DNA of 64,000 nt. Source: Crossiella sp. SN42 (lineage in GTDB: Bacteria > Actinomycetota > Actinomycetes > Mycobacteriales > Pseudonocardiaceae). The DNA lies in assembly GCF_023897065.1 (NCBI RefSeq), contig NZ_JAMHIV010000029.1:62001-126000 (forward strand). Reading direction: 5' to 3'. Of the stretch, positions 16,114 to 25,223 are shown piece by piece; the first letter of the stretch is position 1, and every line of letters begins with the position of its first letter. The translations under genes and the position numbers were made by a program. Under the pieces are notes generated by a model, which had not been told where the DNA came from, did not search any database, and saw only the letters and a program-made list of their open reading frames with translations.

Positions 16114-17853
16114 TCATTCCTCCAGTTCGCCGAGATCAGGATGCTCGCGCAGGGCCACCACCGGAGCCCGGGTCGCGTGCAGTTCCAGCACCACGATCTC
16201 GTTGCGGCCCGGCCGCAGCACCGGGGCCGGGACGTAGAGCGTGCGCTGCGGGCCGCGGGACCAGTAGCGGCCCAGCGGGAAGCCGTTGACCCAGGCGTTG
16301 CCCTTGGTCCAGCCGGTCAGGTCCAGGAAGGTGTCGGCGGGTTCGGCCAGCTCCAGCACGCCGCGGTGGAAGACCGGGCCGAGCCCCGGCGGCCCGTCCT
16401 GGAAGTCCAGTCCGGACAGCTCGGTCAGCTCCAGCGGGTGCGCGGTCCAGCCCAGCAGCTCGGTGCCGTTGGCGCGGACCGGGCCGAGCAGGCCCTTGCG
16501 GTCGTGGATGCCCTGCCCGTAGTTGACCCGGCCCTGGTTCTCCACCAGCAGGCCCAGCACCGCGCCCGGCCGGACCCGGCAGCGCAGCGTGTGCTCGTGG
16601 TTCTCCCGTTCCAGCACGCCGACCGGCTGACCGTCCAGGAAGGCCTGCACCCGGTCGCCGAACGCGCTGACCTCCAGGGTGATCGGCCCGTCCTGGGCCA
16701 GCACCGTCTCGTACAGGGTGAACCCGCTGGCCTGGCCCAGCTCCTCCATGGTCGGCGGGGTGAGGAACCGCTGCCCGCCGCCGAGCGCGGCCACCGAGTT
16801 CAGCAGCGACACCGACTCGGTCAGCTCGATCGCCGGCACCGCCAGCTTGCGGCCGGGTGCCGGGACCGGTTCGTCGGGCACCGGCGCGTAGCGGGCGATG
16901 ACCTCGCGGAAAGCGTGGTACTTCGGCGCCGGGTCGCCTGCCTCGTCCAGCGGGGCGTCGTAGTCGTAGGAGGTCACCGTCGGCCGGTAGGTGCCCTTGT
17001 CGTTGGCGCCGTTGGTGAAACCGAAGTTGGTGCCGCCGTGGAAGAGGTAGATGCTCACCGAGGCGCCCGCGCCCAGCAGTTCGTCCAAAGTGGACGCCGC
17101 GTCCTCGGCCGTGCGCGTCCGGTGCACGCCGCCCCAGCGGTCGAACCAGCCGTCCCAGAACTCCGCGCACACCAGCGGCCCGCTGGGCTGCACCTCGCGC
17201 AGCCGGGTCAGCGCCTCGGTGGCCCGGCTGCCGAAGGTCGCGGTGGCCAGCACCCCCGGCAGCACGCCCCTGACCAGGTCGCCGGGCTGGTCGCAGGTGA
17301 ACAGCGGCAGGTCCACCCCGCCCTCGCGCAGCATCTCCGCGACCGCCTCCAGGTAGGCGGTCTCCTCACCGTAGGCGCCGTACTCGTTCTCCACCTGCAC
17401 CGCCAGCACCGGCCCGCCCAGGTGTGGCCGCACCTTCGGCAGCAGCTCGGCGAAGTAGTCCGCCACCGCGGCCAGGAAACGCGGATCGGTTGAGCGCAAA
17501 CGGATGTCCGGCTCGGCGAGCAGCCAGGCGGGCAGTCCGCCGCCGTCCCACTCGGCGCAGATGTAGGGGCCGGGGCGCAGCAGCACGTGCAGCCCCTCGG
17601 CGGCGGCCAGGTCCAGGAACCGTGGCAGGTCGGCGATCCCGTCCCAGTGCCACTCGCCGCGGCGCGGCTCGTGCAGGTTCCACGGCACGTAGGTGTCGAT
17701 GGTGTTCAGGCCCATCAACCGCGCCTTGCGCAGCCGGTCGGCCCACTGGTCCGGGTGCACCCGGAAGTAGTGCAGCGCGCCCGAGATCAGCCGGAAAGGC
17801 TTGCCGTGCAGGGTGAAGCCGTCTTCGGTCAGAGCCAGCATGCCGGTGCTCAT
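16114..17853 (-). CDS. Glycoside hydrolase family 35 beta-galactosidase
   Basis: A 579-residue GH35 enzyme. The N-terminal barrel is recognised by SGALHYFRVHPDQWADRL, YVPWNLHEP, the family signature LLRPGPYICAEWDGGGLP near residue 100, and the acid/base region VQVENEYGAYGEE near residue 155. The second catalytic Glu is in LVCAEFWDGWFDRWGG near residue 230. A C-terminal galactose-binding-like domain carries the GNAWVNGFPLGRYW motif. There is no signal peptide, so it cleaves imported beta-galactosides in the cytoplasm. It is the last gene of the sugar-uptake operon, overlapping the binding-protein gene by ATGA. Confidence 0.92.
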   Translation of the reverse strand: MSTGMLALTEDGFTLHGKPFRLISGALHYFRVHPDQWADRLRKARLMGLNTIDTYVPWNLHEPRRGEWHWDGIADLPRFLDLAAAEGLHVLLRPGPYICAEWDGGGLPAWLLAEPDIRLRSTDPRFLAAVADYFAELLPKVRPHLGGPVLAVQVENEYGAYGEETAYLEAVAEMLREGGVDLPLFTCDQPGDLVRGVLPGVLATATFGSRATEALTRLREVQPSGPLVCAEFWDGWFDRWGGVHRTRTAEDAASTLDELLGAGASVSIYLFHGGTNFGFTNGANDKGTYRPTVTSYDYDAPLDEAGDPAPKYHAFREVIARYAPVPDEPVPAPGRKLAVPAIELTESVSLLNSVAALGGGQRFLTPPTMEELGQASGFTLYETVLAQDGPITLEVSAFGDRVQAFLDGQPVGVLERENHEHTLRCRVRPGAVLGLLVENQGRVNYGQGIHDRKGLLGPVRANGTELLGWTAHPLELTELSGLDFQDGPPGLGPVFHRGVLELAEPADTFLDLTGWTKGNAWVNGFPLGRYWSRGPQRTLYVPAPVLRPGRNEIVVLELHATRAPVVALREHPDLGELEE

Positions 17854-19121
17854 CCTCCGGTGGTGATGGTGAAACCCTGCTCGCGGCCGTAGTCGGCGAT
17901 GCGGCGCTGCCAGTCGGCCAGCGCGGGGCCGAGGGCGGTGCGGTTGACGATGGCCTGGCCCACGGTGTCCTTGAACTGGGTGTTGGCGTAGGGCTGGTAC
18001 GGCAGGTAGTGCCAGCCGGGCCGCACCCCGTCCGAGGCCGCGGCGAAGACCCGGTTGGCCCGCTGGCCGCCGAAGAAGGGCAGCTCCTGGTCCAGGAAGG
18101 CCGGATCACGCAGCAGCGCGCGGGTGGCCGGGAACAGGCCCAGTTGACGGTTGAGCAGGCCGGCGCCCTCGGGTTCGGCGTTGAGCCAGGTGGCGAAGGT
18201 CAGCGCGGCGGCCTGCTGCTCGCTGCCCGCGACCACCGCGACCGAGGAGCCGCCGTTCTCCGCCTCGCCAGGGCTGTCCTTCGGCATCGGGGCCACCGCC
18301 CACTTCCCGCTGGACTCCGGGATCGCGTGCGCCAGGTTCGCCGGCGCCCAGGCCCCGGCCAGCCAGGTGGCGTAGCGCCCGGCCGAGGCGGCCTTCCACC
18401 ACTCGTCGGTCCAGCTCGGCACCGGCGCCACCAGCTCCTCGCGCAGCAGCGTGGACCAGGTGTCCGCGACCGCCCGCGCGCCCGGCGACCCGGTGAGGTC
18501 CAGGGTCACCGAAGTGTTGTCCCGCAACTGGAACGGCGTCGCGCCCGCGTGCCACAGCAGCCCGTCCATGGTGCCGGGGTCGCCGGGGTCCAGGAAGCCG
18601 AGGCGGACCTGCGGGTCGGCGGCCTTGATCCGGCGGCCGGTCTCGACGTACTCCGCCCAGGTGCGCGGCGGGGTGAGGCCGAGCCGGTCGAAGACGTCCC
18701 TGCGGTAGAACATCACCATCGGGCCGGTGTCCTGCGGGACGCCGTAGACCCGGCCGCCGATGGTCACCTGCGCCCAGGCCGAGTCGGTGAACCGGTCCCG
18801 CAAGGAGTCCGCGCCGAGGGCGGAGAGGTCGGCGATCTGCTTGGTGACCGCGAACTGCGGCAGCGCGGAGTACTCGATCTGCGCCAGGTCCGGCGCGCCG
18901 CGCCCGGCGCGCACCGCGATCTGCAGCTTGGTGTAGGTGTCCTTGGTCTGTCCCGCGTTGACCACCTTCACCCGGATCCCGGGGTGGATGGCCTCGAACT
19001 TGCGGGCCACCGCGTCCATGCCGGGCACCCAGGTCCAGAAGGTCAGCCGCACCCCGTCTTCCACCGGGGCGGCACAGCCGGCCAGCAGCAGGACGGCCAG
19101 CAACAGCGCGCGCATCCTCAT
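17850..19121 (-). CDS. Sugar ABC transporter substrate-binding lipoprotein
   Basis: A 423-residue family-1 extracellular solute-binding protein. It has a lipoprotein signal with lipobox LLAGC at about residues 12-16, then RLTFWTWVPGMDAVARKFE typical of sugar binders. It captures an oligosaccharide, probably a beta-galactoside given the GH35 neighbour. The start ATG at 19121 overlaps the permease stop (ATGA); a second ATG two codons later is possible. Middle gene of the operon. Confidence 0.9.
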   Translation of the reverse strand: MRMRALLLAVLLLAGCAAPVEDGVRLTFWTWVPGMDAVARKFEAIHPGIRVKVVNAGQTKDTYTKLQIAVRAGRGAPDLAQIEYSALPQFAVTKQIADLSALGADSLRDRFTDSAWAQVTIGGRVYGVPQDTGPMVMFYRRDVFDRLGLTPPRTWAEYVETGRRIKAADPQVRLGFLDPGDPGTMDGLLWHAGATPFQLRDNTSVTLDLTGSPGARAVADTWSTLLREELVAPVPSWTDEWWKAASAGRYATWLAGAWAPANLAHAIPESSGKWAVAPMPKDSPGEAENGGSSVAVVAGSEQQAAALTFATWLNAEPEGAGLLNRQLGLFPATRALLRDPAFLDQELPFFGGQRANRVFAAASDGVRPGWHYLPYQPYANTQFKDTVGQAIVNRTALGPALADWQRRIADYGREQGFTITTGG

Positions 19122-19972
19122 CCCTTCACCGCGCCGGTGGCCAGTCCGGACTGCCAGAACCGTTGCAGGAAAAGGAAAGCCACCACCAGCGGCACGATCG
19201 CCAGCAGGCTGCCGGTGAGCAGCAACGGGTACATCGCCTCGCCGCCGCCGGAACCACCGTTGGCCAGGGCGTTCCACTGCCGCAGCCCGACGGTGAGCGG
19301 GAACCGCTCCGGCGTGCTCAGCATGGTCAACGGCAGGAAGTAGTTGTTCCAGGTGGCCACCAGCGCGAACAGCAGCACTGTGACCAGGCCGGGGGCCAGC
19401 AGCCGCAGCGCGATGGTGCCGAAGATCCGCAGCTCACCCGCGCCGTCCAGCCTGGCCGCCTCCAGCAGCGAGTCCGGCACCGCCTCCAGGGCGTAGGCGC
19501 GCATCAGGTACAGGCCGAACGGGCTGGCCAGCGAGGGCAGGATGACCGCCCACGCGCTGTCCACGATGCCCGCCTCGGCGAAGAGCAGGTAGGTGGGCAG
19601 GGCCAGCGCGGTGCCCGGCACCGAGATCGCGCCCAGCACCAGCAGGAACAGCCCGCGCCTGCCGGGAAAGTCGAACTTGGCCAGCGCGTAGCCGCCCAGG
19701 GTGGCGATCAGCGCCGCGCCCCCGGCCCCGGCCACCGCGTAGAGCAGGCTGTTGCCGAACCAGCTCAGGTAGATCCCGTTGTCGTAGGCCAGCACCCGTT
19801 TGATGTTGTCCCACAAGGAGAACTCGCCGCCGAACCACAGCCCGAAGGAGCTGAACAGGTCGGCGTCGGACTTGGTCGCGCTGATGAACAGCCACACCAG
19901 CGGCAGCAGCGCGTAGCCCAGCATCAGCAGCATGGGCAGGGTTAGCGCGAGTGAGGGTCGGCGCTGTTTCAT
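19118..19972 (-). CDS. Sugar ABC transporter permease (MalG type)
   Basis: A 284-residue inner-membrane permease with about six hydrophobic segments and the conserved cytoplasmic EAA loop (LLEAARLDGAGELRIFGTI). It starts at ATG 19972, which overlaps the stop of the other permease (ATGA). No ATPase gene is present in the operon, as is usual for actinomycete systems that share an MsiK-type ATPase. Confidence 0.9.
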   Translation of the reverse strand: MKQRRPSLALTLPMLLMLGYALLPLVWLFISATKSDADLFSSFGLWFGGEFSLWDNIKRVLAYDNGIYLSWFGNSLLYAVAGAGGAALIATLGGYALAKFDFPGRRGLFLLVLGAISVPGTALALPTYLLFAEAGIVDSAWAVILPSLASPFGLYLMRAYALEAVPDSLLEAARLDGAGELRIFGTIALRLLAPGLVTVLLFALVATWNNYFLPLTMLSTPERFPLTVGLRQWNALANGGSGGGEAMYPLLLTGSLLAIVPLVVAFLFLQRFWQSGLATGAVKG

Positions 19973-20853
19973 CCCTGGCGCTCCCGGCGTTCGGTGACCG
20001 TGTGCACGACGTAGGCGATCACCACGGTGACCAGGCCGAGCAGCACGGCGATGGCGGCGGAGTAGTCGAAGCGCAGGCCGTCGAAGGCCAGGTTGTAGGC
20101 GTAGAGGTTGGGCGTGTAGCCGGTGGTGATCGAGGCCGGGGCCAGGCTCTGCAGGATGCTGGGCTCGTTGAACAGCTGGAAGCTGCCGATCACCGAGAAC
20201 ACCGTGGCCACCAGCAGCGCCGGGCGCAGCGCGGGCAGCTTCACGCTCCAGGCCACCCGCAGCGGGCCCGCGCCGTCGACCTCGGCCGCCTCGTAGAGCT
20301 CGGGCGGGATCGCGCGCAGCGCGGCGTAGCAGATGAGCATGTTGTAGCCGACGAACTCCCAGGTGACGATGTTGCCGATGGAGGCGAGCAGCCAGGAGCC
20401 GCCGAGGAAGTCCGGCAGCGGCAGGCCGAGGATCTTGCCGAGCTGTCCGGCCAGGCCGAAGTCGGTGCCGTAGAGGTAGCCCCACATCAGCGCGGCCACC
20501 ACCGCGGGCACCGCGTAGGGCACGAACACCCCGGCGCGGAACAGCCCCGGCCGCCACAGCCTGCCGCTGTCGATGGCCAGCGCCGCGGCCACCGCGAGGC
20601 CGAGCATCAGCGGCACCTGCACCGCGAGGAAACCGGTCACCCGCAGCAGGCCCGCGCCGAAGACCGGGTCGGTGAGCGCCTTGAGGTAGTTGTCCAGGCC
20701 GACGAAGACCCGCCCGCCGACCAGTCGCTCGTGGAAGAGGCTGAGGTAGCCCGCATACCCCAGGGGCAGCACCACGGTGGCCAGGAACACCAGCAGGAAG
20801 GGGGCGAAGAACGCGTACCCGGTGAGTGCGGTGCGCCTGCGCTGAGAACTCAC
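19969..20853 (-). CDS. Sugar ABC transporter permease (MalF type)
   Basis: A 294-residue permease with six predicted membrane segments (for example GYAFFAPFLLVFLATVVLPL) and an EAA loop (LYEAAEVDGAGPLRVAWSV). It is the first gene of the four-gene uptake and beta-galactosidase operon. It starts with GTG 20 bases from a perfect LacI-type operator, so the whole operon is probably controlled by the divergent LacI-family gene. Confidence 0.9.
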   Translation of the reverse strand: MSSQRRRTALTGYAFFAPFLLVFLATVVLPLGYAGYLSLFHERLVGGRVFVGLDNYLKALTDPVFGAGLLRVTGFLAVQVPLMLGLAVAAALAIDSGRLWRPGLFRAGVFVPYAVPAVVAALMWGYLYGTDFGLAGQLGKILGLPLPDFLGGSWLLASIGNIVTWEFVGYNMLICYAALRAIPPELYEAAEVDGAGPLRVAWSVKLPALRPALLVATVFSVIGSFQLFNEPSILQSLAPASITTGYTPNLYAYNLAFDGLRFDYSAAIAVLLGLVTVVIAYVVHTVTERRERQG

Positions 20854-20873
20854 TACGGTCCGCCTCGCAGGAT

Positions 20874-20889
20874 ATGTTTACGTAAACAT
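20874..20889. promoter_or_regulatory. LacI-family operator
   Basis: A perfect 16-bp palindrome, ATGTTTACGTAAACAT, with a central CG as in LacI/GalR-family sites. It lies in the intergenic region between the divergent sugar operon and the LacI-family gene, so it can control both and autoregulate. Confidence 0.88.
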
Positions 20890-20944
20890 CGATAGGGTGC
20901 GGACAGTCTGGGAGTGCCGCCGCGCGGTGTCAAGAGGGACTGGG

Positions 20945-21991
20945 ATGATGTCCGGCATGGTCAGAAGGGACCGGGTCAACTCGGTGCGCCGCCCGTCCCA
21001 GGGCGATGTGGCCCGGCTGGCCGGGGTGTCCGCGCAGACGGTGTCCAGGGTGGCCAACGAGCACCCCAACGTGGACCCGGCCACCAGGGAACGGGTGCGC
21101 GCGGCCATGGCGCAACTGGGCTACCGGCCCAACACCGCGGCCCGCGCACTGGTCACCGGCCGCTTCGGCATGATCGGCGTGGTCAGTTTTGACATCGGCG
21201 ACCTCGGCAACGCCCGCACCTTCGGCGCCATCACCGCCGCCGCGGGCGAGGCCGGGTTCTCGGTCAACTTCATGGGCGTGCGCGCGCGGACCGAACAGGC
21301 CATCGCCGAGGCGGTGGACCGGCTGGCCGTGCAGTCGGTGGACGGCATCGTGCTGATCGAGTCCCGCATCCTCGACACGCCCGCGCTGAGCCTGCCCTCC
21401 GCGCTGCCGGTGGTGGTCGCCGACGGCGACCGCGCGCACGGCTACCCCGGCGTGGACATCGACCAGGCCGACGGCGCCCGGCAGGCCGTCAACCACCTGC
21501 TCGCCCTGGGCCATGACACGGTCTGGCACCTCTCCGGCCCCTGCGACTCGCACGCCGCCCACCGCCGTGAAGCCGCCTGGCGGGACACCCTGCGCGCGGC
21601 CGGGGCCCCGGTGCCCGAACCGGTGCGCGGCGACTGGTCACCGGCCTCGGGGTACGAGCGGGGCAAGGAGTTGGCGGCCGATCCCGAGGTGCGCGCGGTG
21701 TTCGCGGCCAACGACCAGATGGCGCTGGGGCTGCTGCGCGCGCTGCACGAGGCAGGCCGGCCGGTGCCGGAGGAGGTCAGCGTGGTGGGCTTCGACGACA
21801 TCCCGGAGGCGGCCTACCTGCCGGTGCCGCTGACCACGGTGCGCCAGGACTTCGCCGAGATCGGACAGCACTGCGTGGAACTGCTGGTGGAACGCATGGC
21901 CAATCCCGGCGGACCGGCGCGGCACCTCGAGGTCTCCACCGAACTGGTGACGCGGTCGAGTACCGGCAGGCCTGCGGTCAAGGGCCATTAG
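20945..21991 (+). CDS. LacI-family transcriptional regulator
   Basis: A 348-residue repressor. The N-terminal HTH and hinge region read SQGDVARLAGVSAQTVSRVA and LGYRPNTAARALVTGRFG. The C-terminal periplasmic-binding-like domain includes VFAANDQMALGLLRALHEAG and VSVVGFDDIPEA. It presumably represses the divergent permease, binding-protein and beta-galactosidase operon until a galactoside is present. Several ATG codons lie close together (20945, 20948, 20957); I chose the first, after GGGACTGGG. Confidence 0.92.
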   Translation: MMSGMVRRDRVNSVRRPSQGDVARLAGVSAQTVSRVANEHPNVDPATRERVRAAMAQLGYRPNTAARALVTGRFGMIGVVSFDIGDLGNARTFGAITAAAGEAGFSVNFMGVRARTEQAIAEAVDRLAVQSVDGIVLIESRILDTPALSLPSALPVVVADGDRAHGYPGVDIDQADGARQAVNHLLALGHDTVWHLSGPCDSHAAHRREAAWRDTLRAAGAPVPEPVRGDWSPASGYERGKELAADPEVRAVFAANDQMALGLLRALHEAGRPVPEEVSVVGFDDIPEAAYLPVPLTTVRQDFAEIGQHCVELLVERMANPGGPARHLEVSTELVTRSSTGRPAVKGH

Positions 21992-22566
21992 CAGTACGCC
22001 GGAGCCGATTTCGCAGTACTGAGTATTCGCTTCTCAATACCGAGCGTGCTCGCGCTGCCCGATGCGTCCGGCTTGTCCCCCGCAAGGCAAGTGCGATCGG
22101 TCACTTGTCGCTGGTCCGTGGCGCGCCTGCGGGGCGGGTCAAGATCGCGGAGCGTCACCAGGTCCGTGCGCAAGGTGCCGGTAAACGCTGTACAACTTGA
22201 AGGTGGGCACCTTACCGGGTTCGAGGGCGGAAGTCCCGGAAGTTTTCGAAAATTTCGTCAATGGTGCACTTCTGGTCAACTCGATCATCGCTCGATTATG
22301 GTTGCAGCCATCGGGGTGAATTCGTGCAACTGGGTTGTCTGGGCAACTATCGTGTGATATTGGGCGCGATGGTCCGGTGATTCCACGAGTGCGATCACGT
22401 CACCCATTTCGCGCGCACGAACTGGGGATGGTTAGTGATGGGGTACGACAGGTTGCCGCCGGGGCAGGTGGCGCGGGTGCGAAGTAGCAGACCAGTTTCG
22501 CGGAGCTGATCCGCGGTGCCGGATTGACTCGTACTTGTGCGTCACACATGAGCCTTTGGGGAATTC
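21992..22566. promoter_or_regulatory. 575-base regulatory region upstream of the StrR-like gene
   Basis: There is no convincing gene here. It is less GC-rich than its surroundings. I see a direct repeat GCAGTAC (21991-21997 and 22013-22019, 22 bases apart), an inverted repeat GTATT-N8-AATAC (22023-22040) and GTTGCA-N18-TGCAAC (22301-22330). These could bind regulators of the cluster activator. I found no StrR-consensus site here. Confidence 0.4.
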
Positions 22567-23580
22567 ATGAGTATTTCTGACCCTGTTCAACCTTTGGGGT
22601 CCGGCTCCGGTCTGGAAGAAGTCGCGCCGAACTCGTGGCGCATTCGTCAGCTGGAGCGAAGTCCAACCGAGATTATCCCGATCAGCTCGCTGCGGCCGTC
22701 CGACTCGCCCCGGCTGAGCGGTGAGAACAAGGAACACGTCAAAGTCCTCGCCGAATCCGAGGCGCCGCTGCCGCCGATCATCGTGCACCGCTCCACCATG
22801 CGGGTCATCGACGGCATGCACCGGCTCAGCGCGGCCATCCTCCGCGGCTGGGACGAGATCGAGGTGCGGTTCTTCGAAGGCGGCGAGCAGGACGCCTTCG
22901 TCTTCGCGGTGGAAGCCAATGTCACGCACGGCCTGCCGCTGTCGCTGAACGACCGCACGGCCGCGGCCACCCGGATCATCGGTATCCGGCCGCAGTGGTC
23001 CGACCGCATGATCGCCACCCTGTCCGGCCTCTCGGCCAAGACCGTGGCCGCGATCCGCCGGCGTTCGAGCGAGGAAAATCCGCAGTCGAACGCCAGGGTC
23101 AGCCGGGACGGCCGGGTGCGCCCGCTCAACGCCTCCGCCGGTCGTCAGCTGGCCAGCGAGCTGATGCGGGGCAACCCCGAGGCCTCGGTCCGGGAGATCG
23201 CCAGGGCCGCCGGGGTGTCCCCGTCGACCGTGTGGGACGTCCGCGAGCGCCTGCGGCAGGGCGAGGATCCGGTGCCGGCCAGGCACCGCGGCCTCAGCCA
23301 GCCGAAGAAGCAGCCGAGGGCCGAGGTCGCCGCCCCGCCGCGCCGGGAGGTGCCGGACCGCGGCCAGATCATGGACATCCTCCAGAAGGACCCTTCGATC
23401 CGGTCGAAGGAAAAGGGCCGTCAGCTGCTGCGCTGGCTCAACTTCCACACCGTCGACCTGTCCCAGGTGGACCAGTTGGTCAACGACTTCCCGGAGCACT
23501 GCTCGGGAATCATCGCGAAGCTGGCGCGGGTCAACGCGGAAACGTGGAACGAGCTGGCGAACCGGCTGGAAAAAGAGTGA
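22567..23580 (+). CDS. StrR-type ParB-fold pathway activator
   Basis: A 337-residue DNA-binding protein of the StrR/NovG group. The N-terminal ParB-like nuclease-fold domain (residues about 30-110) contains EIIPISSLRPSDSPRLSGEN, PPIIVHRSTMRVIDGMHRLS and the following AAILRGWDEIEVRFFEG. A central helix-turn-helix lies near residues 205-225 (ASVREIARAAGVSPSTVWDV). StrR activates streptomycin genes by binding paired GTTCGA half-sites; a matching site occurs at 35440-35468 and a near-match at 54630-54657. It is first of a four-gene set leading to the cyclitol genes. The start ATG has GGGGA five bases upstream. Confidence 0.88.
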   Translation: MSISDPVQPLGSGSGLEEVAPNSWRIRQLERSPTEIIPISSLRPSDSPRLSGENKEHVKVLAESEAPLPPIIVHRSTMRVIDGMHRLSAAILRGWDEIEVRFFEGGEQDAFVFAVEANVTHGLPLSLNDRTAAATRIIGIRPQWSDRMIATLSGLSAKTVAAIRRRSSEENPQSNARVSRDGRVRPLNASAGRQLASELMRGNPEASVREIARAAGVSPSTVWDVRERLRQGEDPVPARHRGLSQPKKQPRAEVAAPPRREVPDRGQIMDILQKDPSIRSKEKGRQLLRWLNFHTVDLSQVDQLVNDFPEHCSGIIAKLARVNAETWNELANRLEKE

Positions 23581-23613
23581 CCGCGCACTACACCGGCAGT
23601 GGAAGGCGAGAGA

Positions 23614-24387
23614 ATGCAGGGGCTTGACGGCAAGGTGGCGATCGTCACCGGTGGCGCCCAGGGAATTGGCCGCGCGACCGTGGACCGGCTGGTGGCCGAG
23701 GGTGTCGCGGTCACCATCGCGGATGTCAGCGACGATTACGGCAAGGCCGCCGAGGAGGAACTGACCGAGGCCGGTGGGCGGGTCTGGTATTCCCACACCG
23801 ATGTCGCCGACGAGGAGTCGGTGATCGCCGCGGTCACCGGGACCGCGGAGCAGTTCGGCCGGGTTGACTTCCTGGTGAACTGCGCCGCGGTGTTCATCAT
23901 GCGCGGCCTTGAGGCGACCGTGGACGAATGGCGCCGCATCATGGACGTCAACATCATGGGGCAGGCGCTGTGCGTGAAGCACGCGGCGCCGCACATGGCG
24001 CGGGCCGGTGGCGGCTCGATCGTCAACATCGCGTCCATTTCCGGCCACATCGCCCAGCCCGGATACCTCACCTACAACGCCACCAAGGCGGCGGTGGCCA
24101 ACATGACCCGGTGCATGGCGCTGGATCTGGCCGATTCCGGGATCAGGGTCAACGCGGTGAACCCGGGCACGGTCTGGAACGCCAACAACGAGCGCTACCA
24201 CCGCGAGGAGCTCGGCCTGACCAGGGCGCAGGCGGACCAGCACCCGGACATCGGCGGCAAGCACATCCTCAAGCGCACCGCCGACCCCTCGGAAATCGCC
24301 TCCACCATCGCGTTCCTGCTCTCCGCCGAGGCCAGCTACGTCACCGGGGAGAACCTGATGGTCGACGGGGGCTACACCGCGCTATGA
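23614..24387 (+). CDS. Short-chain dehydrogenase/reductase
   Basis: A 257-residue classical SDR. The cofactor motif is TGGAQGIG near residue 14, NCAA replaces NNAG near residue 88, and the catalytic Ser and YNATK lie near residues 140-157. The C terminus ends VTGENLMVDGG, typical of the family. It would oxidise or reduce a secondary alcohol. Beside an inositol-phosphate synthase, oxidation of a cyclitol hydroxyl to a ketone is an attractive role (inference). I start at ATG 23614, which has AAGG upstream, rather than the GTG at 23599. It overlaps the PHP gene by ATGA. Confidence 0.9.
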   Translation: MQGLDGKVAIVTGGAQGIGRATVDRLVAEGVAVTIADVSDDYGKAAEEELTEAGGRVWYSHTDVADEESVIAAVTGTAEQFGRVDFLVNCAAVFIMRGLEATVDEWRRIMDVNIMGQALCVKHAAPHMARAGGGSIVNIASISGHIAQPGYLTYNATKAAVANMTRCMALDLADSGIRVNAVNPGTVWNANNERYHREELGLTRAQADQHPDIGGKHILKRTADPSEIASTIAFLLSAEASYVTGENLMVDGGYTAL

Positions 24388-25193
24388 CCACCTTCGACCT
24401 GCACACCCACCACTCCCGGTGCGGGCACGCGCGCGGCGAGCTGCGCAGCTACATCGAGGCGGCGATCAGCCACGGCCTGGACATCATCGGGGTGTCGGAC
24501 CATTCCCCGTTCTTCGCCGACCCGGCCGAGCAGCCGCTGCCGGGGGTGGCGATGGCGAAGTCGGAGTTCCCGGCCTACCTGGACGAGGCCATCCGGCTGC
24601 GCGCGGAATACCGCGATCGGATCAAAGTCCTGGTCGGCGTCGAGTCCGACTACTTCCCGGAGCACGCGGAGCTTTACGCGAGCATCTACGCGCGGTATCC
24701 ATTGGATTATGTGATCGGTTCGGTGCACGTGCTCGACGGTGTCGACCTGTTCCGCAGGGAGCGCTGGCAAGGGGCCAGCAAGGCTGACCTGCGGAAGGCC
24801 AAGGAAGACTACTGCGACCTGGTCGCACGTTCGGCCAGTGCCGGAATGTTCGATATCCTTGGCCACATCGACGTCATCAAGGCGGTCTGTCCGGAAATCG
24901 CGGAAATCGACACGCCCGCGGTTGACACAATGCTTGACGCGATCGTGGCGGCCGATGTGGTCGTCGAGGTGAACACCTCAGGCAAGACCAAGGACTGCGG
25001 TGGTTGGTATCCAGCCGATGACCTGCTGGAACGCGCCCAGCGCCGGGGGGTCAAGATGACCTTCGGCTCGGATGCGCACGACCCGGAACGAGTAGGGGAA
25101 GAGCACGAGCTGGTCCGGAAGCAGTTGAAGGAAATGGGCTTCCGGGAGTGGTACGTCTTCGAACAACGACGTCGGATCCGTCTGCCGCTGTAG
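24384..25193 (+). CDS. PHP-domain phosphatase (histidinol-phosphatase-like)
   Basis: A 269-residue PHP hydrolase. Metal ligands are visible as DLHTHHSRCGHARGEL at the N terminus, GVSDHSPFF near residue 38, VGVESDYFP near residue 88, GSVHVLDGVD near residue 113, ILGHIDVIK near residue 158 and GSDAHDPERVGE near residue 230. The family removes phosphate from small molecules such as histidinol phosphate. Between an SDR and myo-inositol-1-phosphate synthase it could serve as the cyclitol phosphatase (inference). It is translationally coupled to the SDR and lies 30 bases before the synthase gene. Confidence 0.87.
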   Translation: MTTFDLHTHHSRCGHARGELRSYIEAAISHGLDIIGVSDHSPFFADPAEQPLPGVAMAKSEFPAYLDEAIRLRAEYRDRIKVLVGVESDYFPEHAELYASIYARYPLDYVIGSVHVLDGVDLFRRERWQGASKADLRKAKEDYCDLVARSASAGMFDILGHIDVIKAVCPEIAEIDTPAVDTMLDAIVAADVVVEVNTSGKTKDCGGWYPADDLLERAQRRGVKMTFGSDAHDPERVGEEHELVRKQLKEMGFREWYVFEQRRRIRLPL

Positions 25194-25223
25194 CAGCTGC
25201 CATCAGGACAAAGGAATCGCAAT

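Noticed and set aside
13475-16237. A 920-codon open frame on the plus strand
   Set aside because: It is antisense to the FprB-like and AurF-like genes, which have clear family motifs and ribosome-binding sites.
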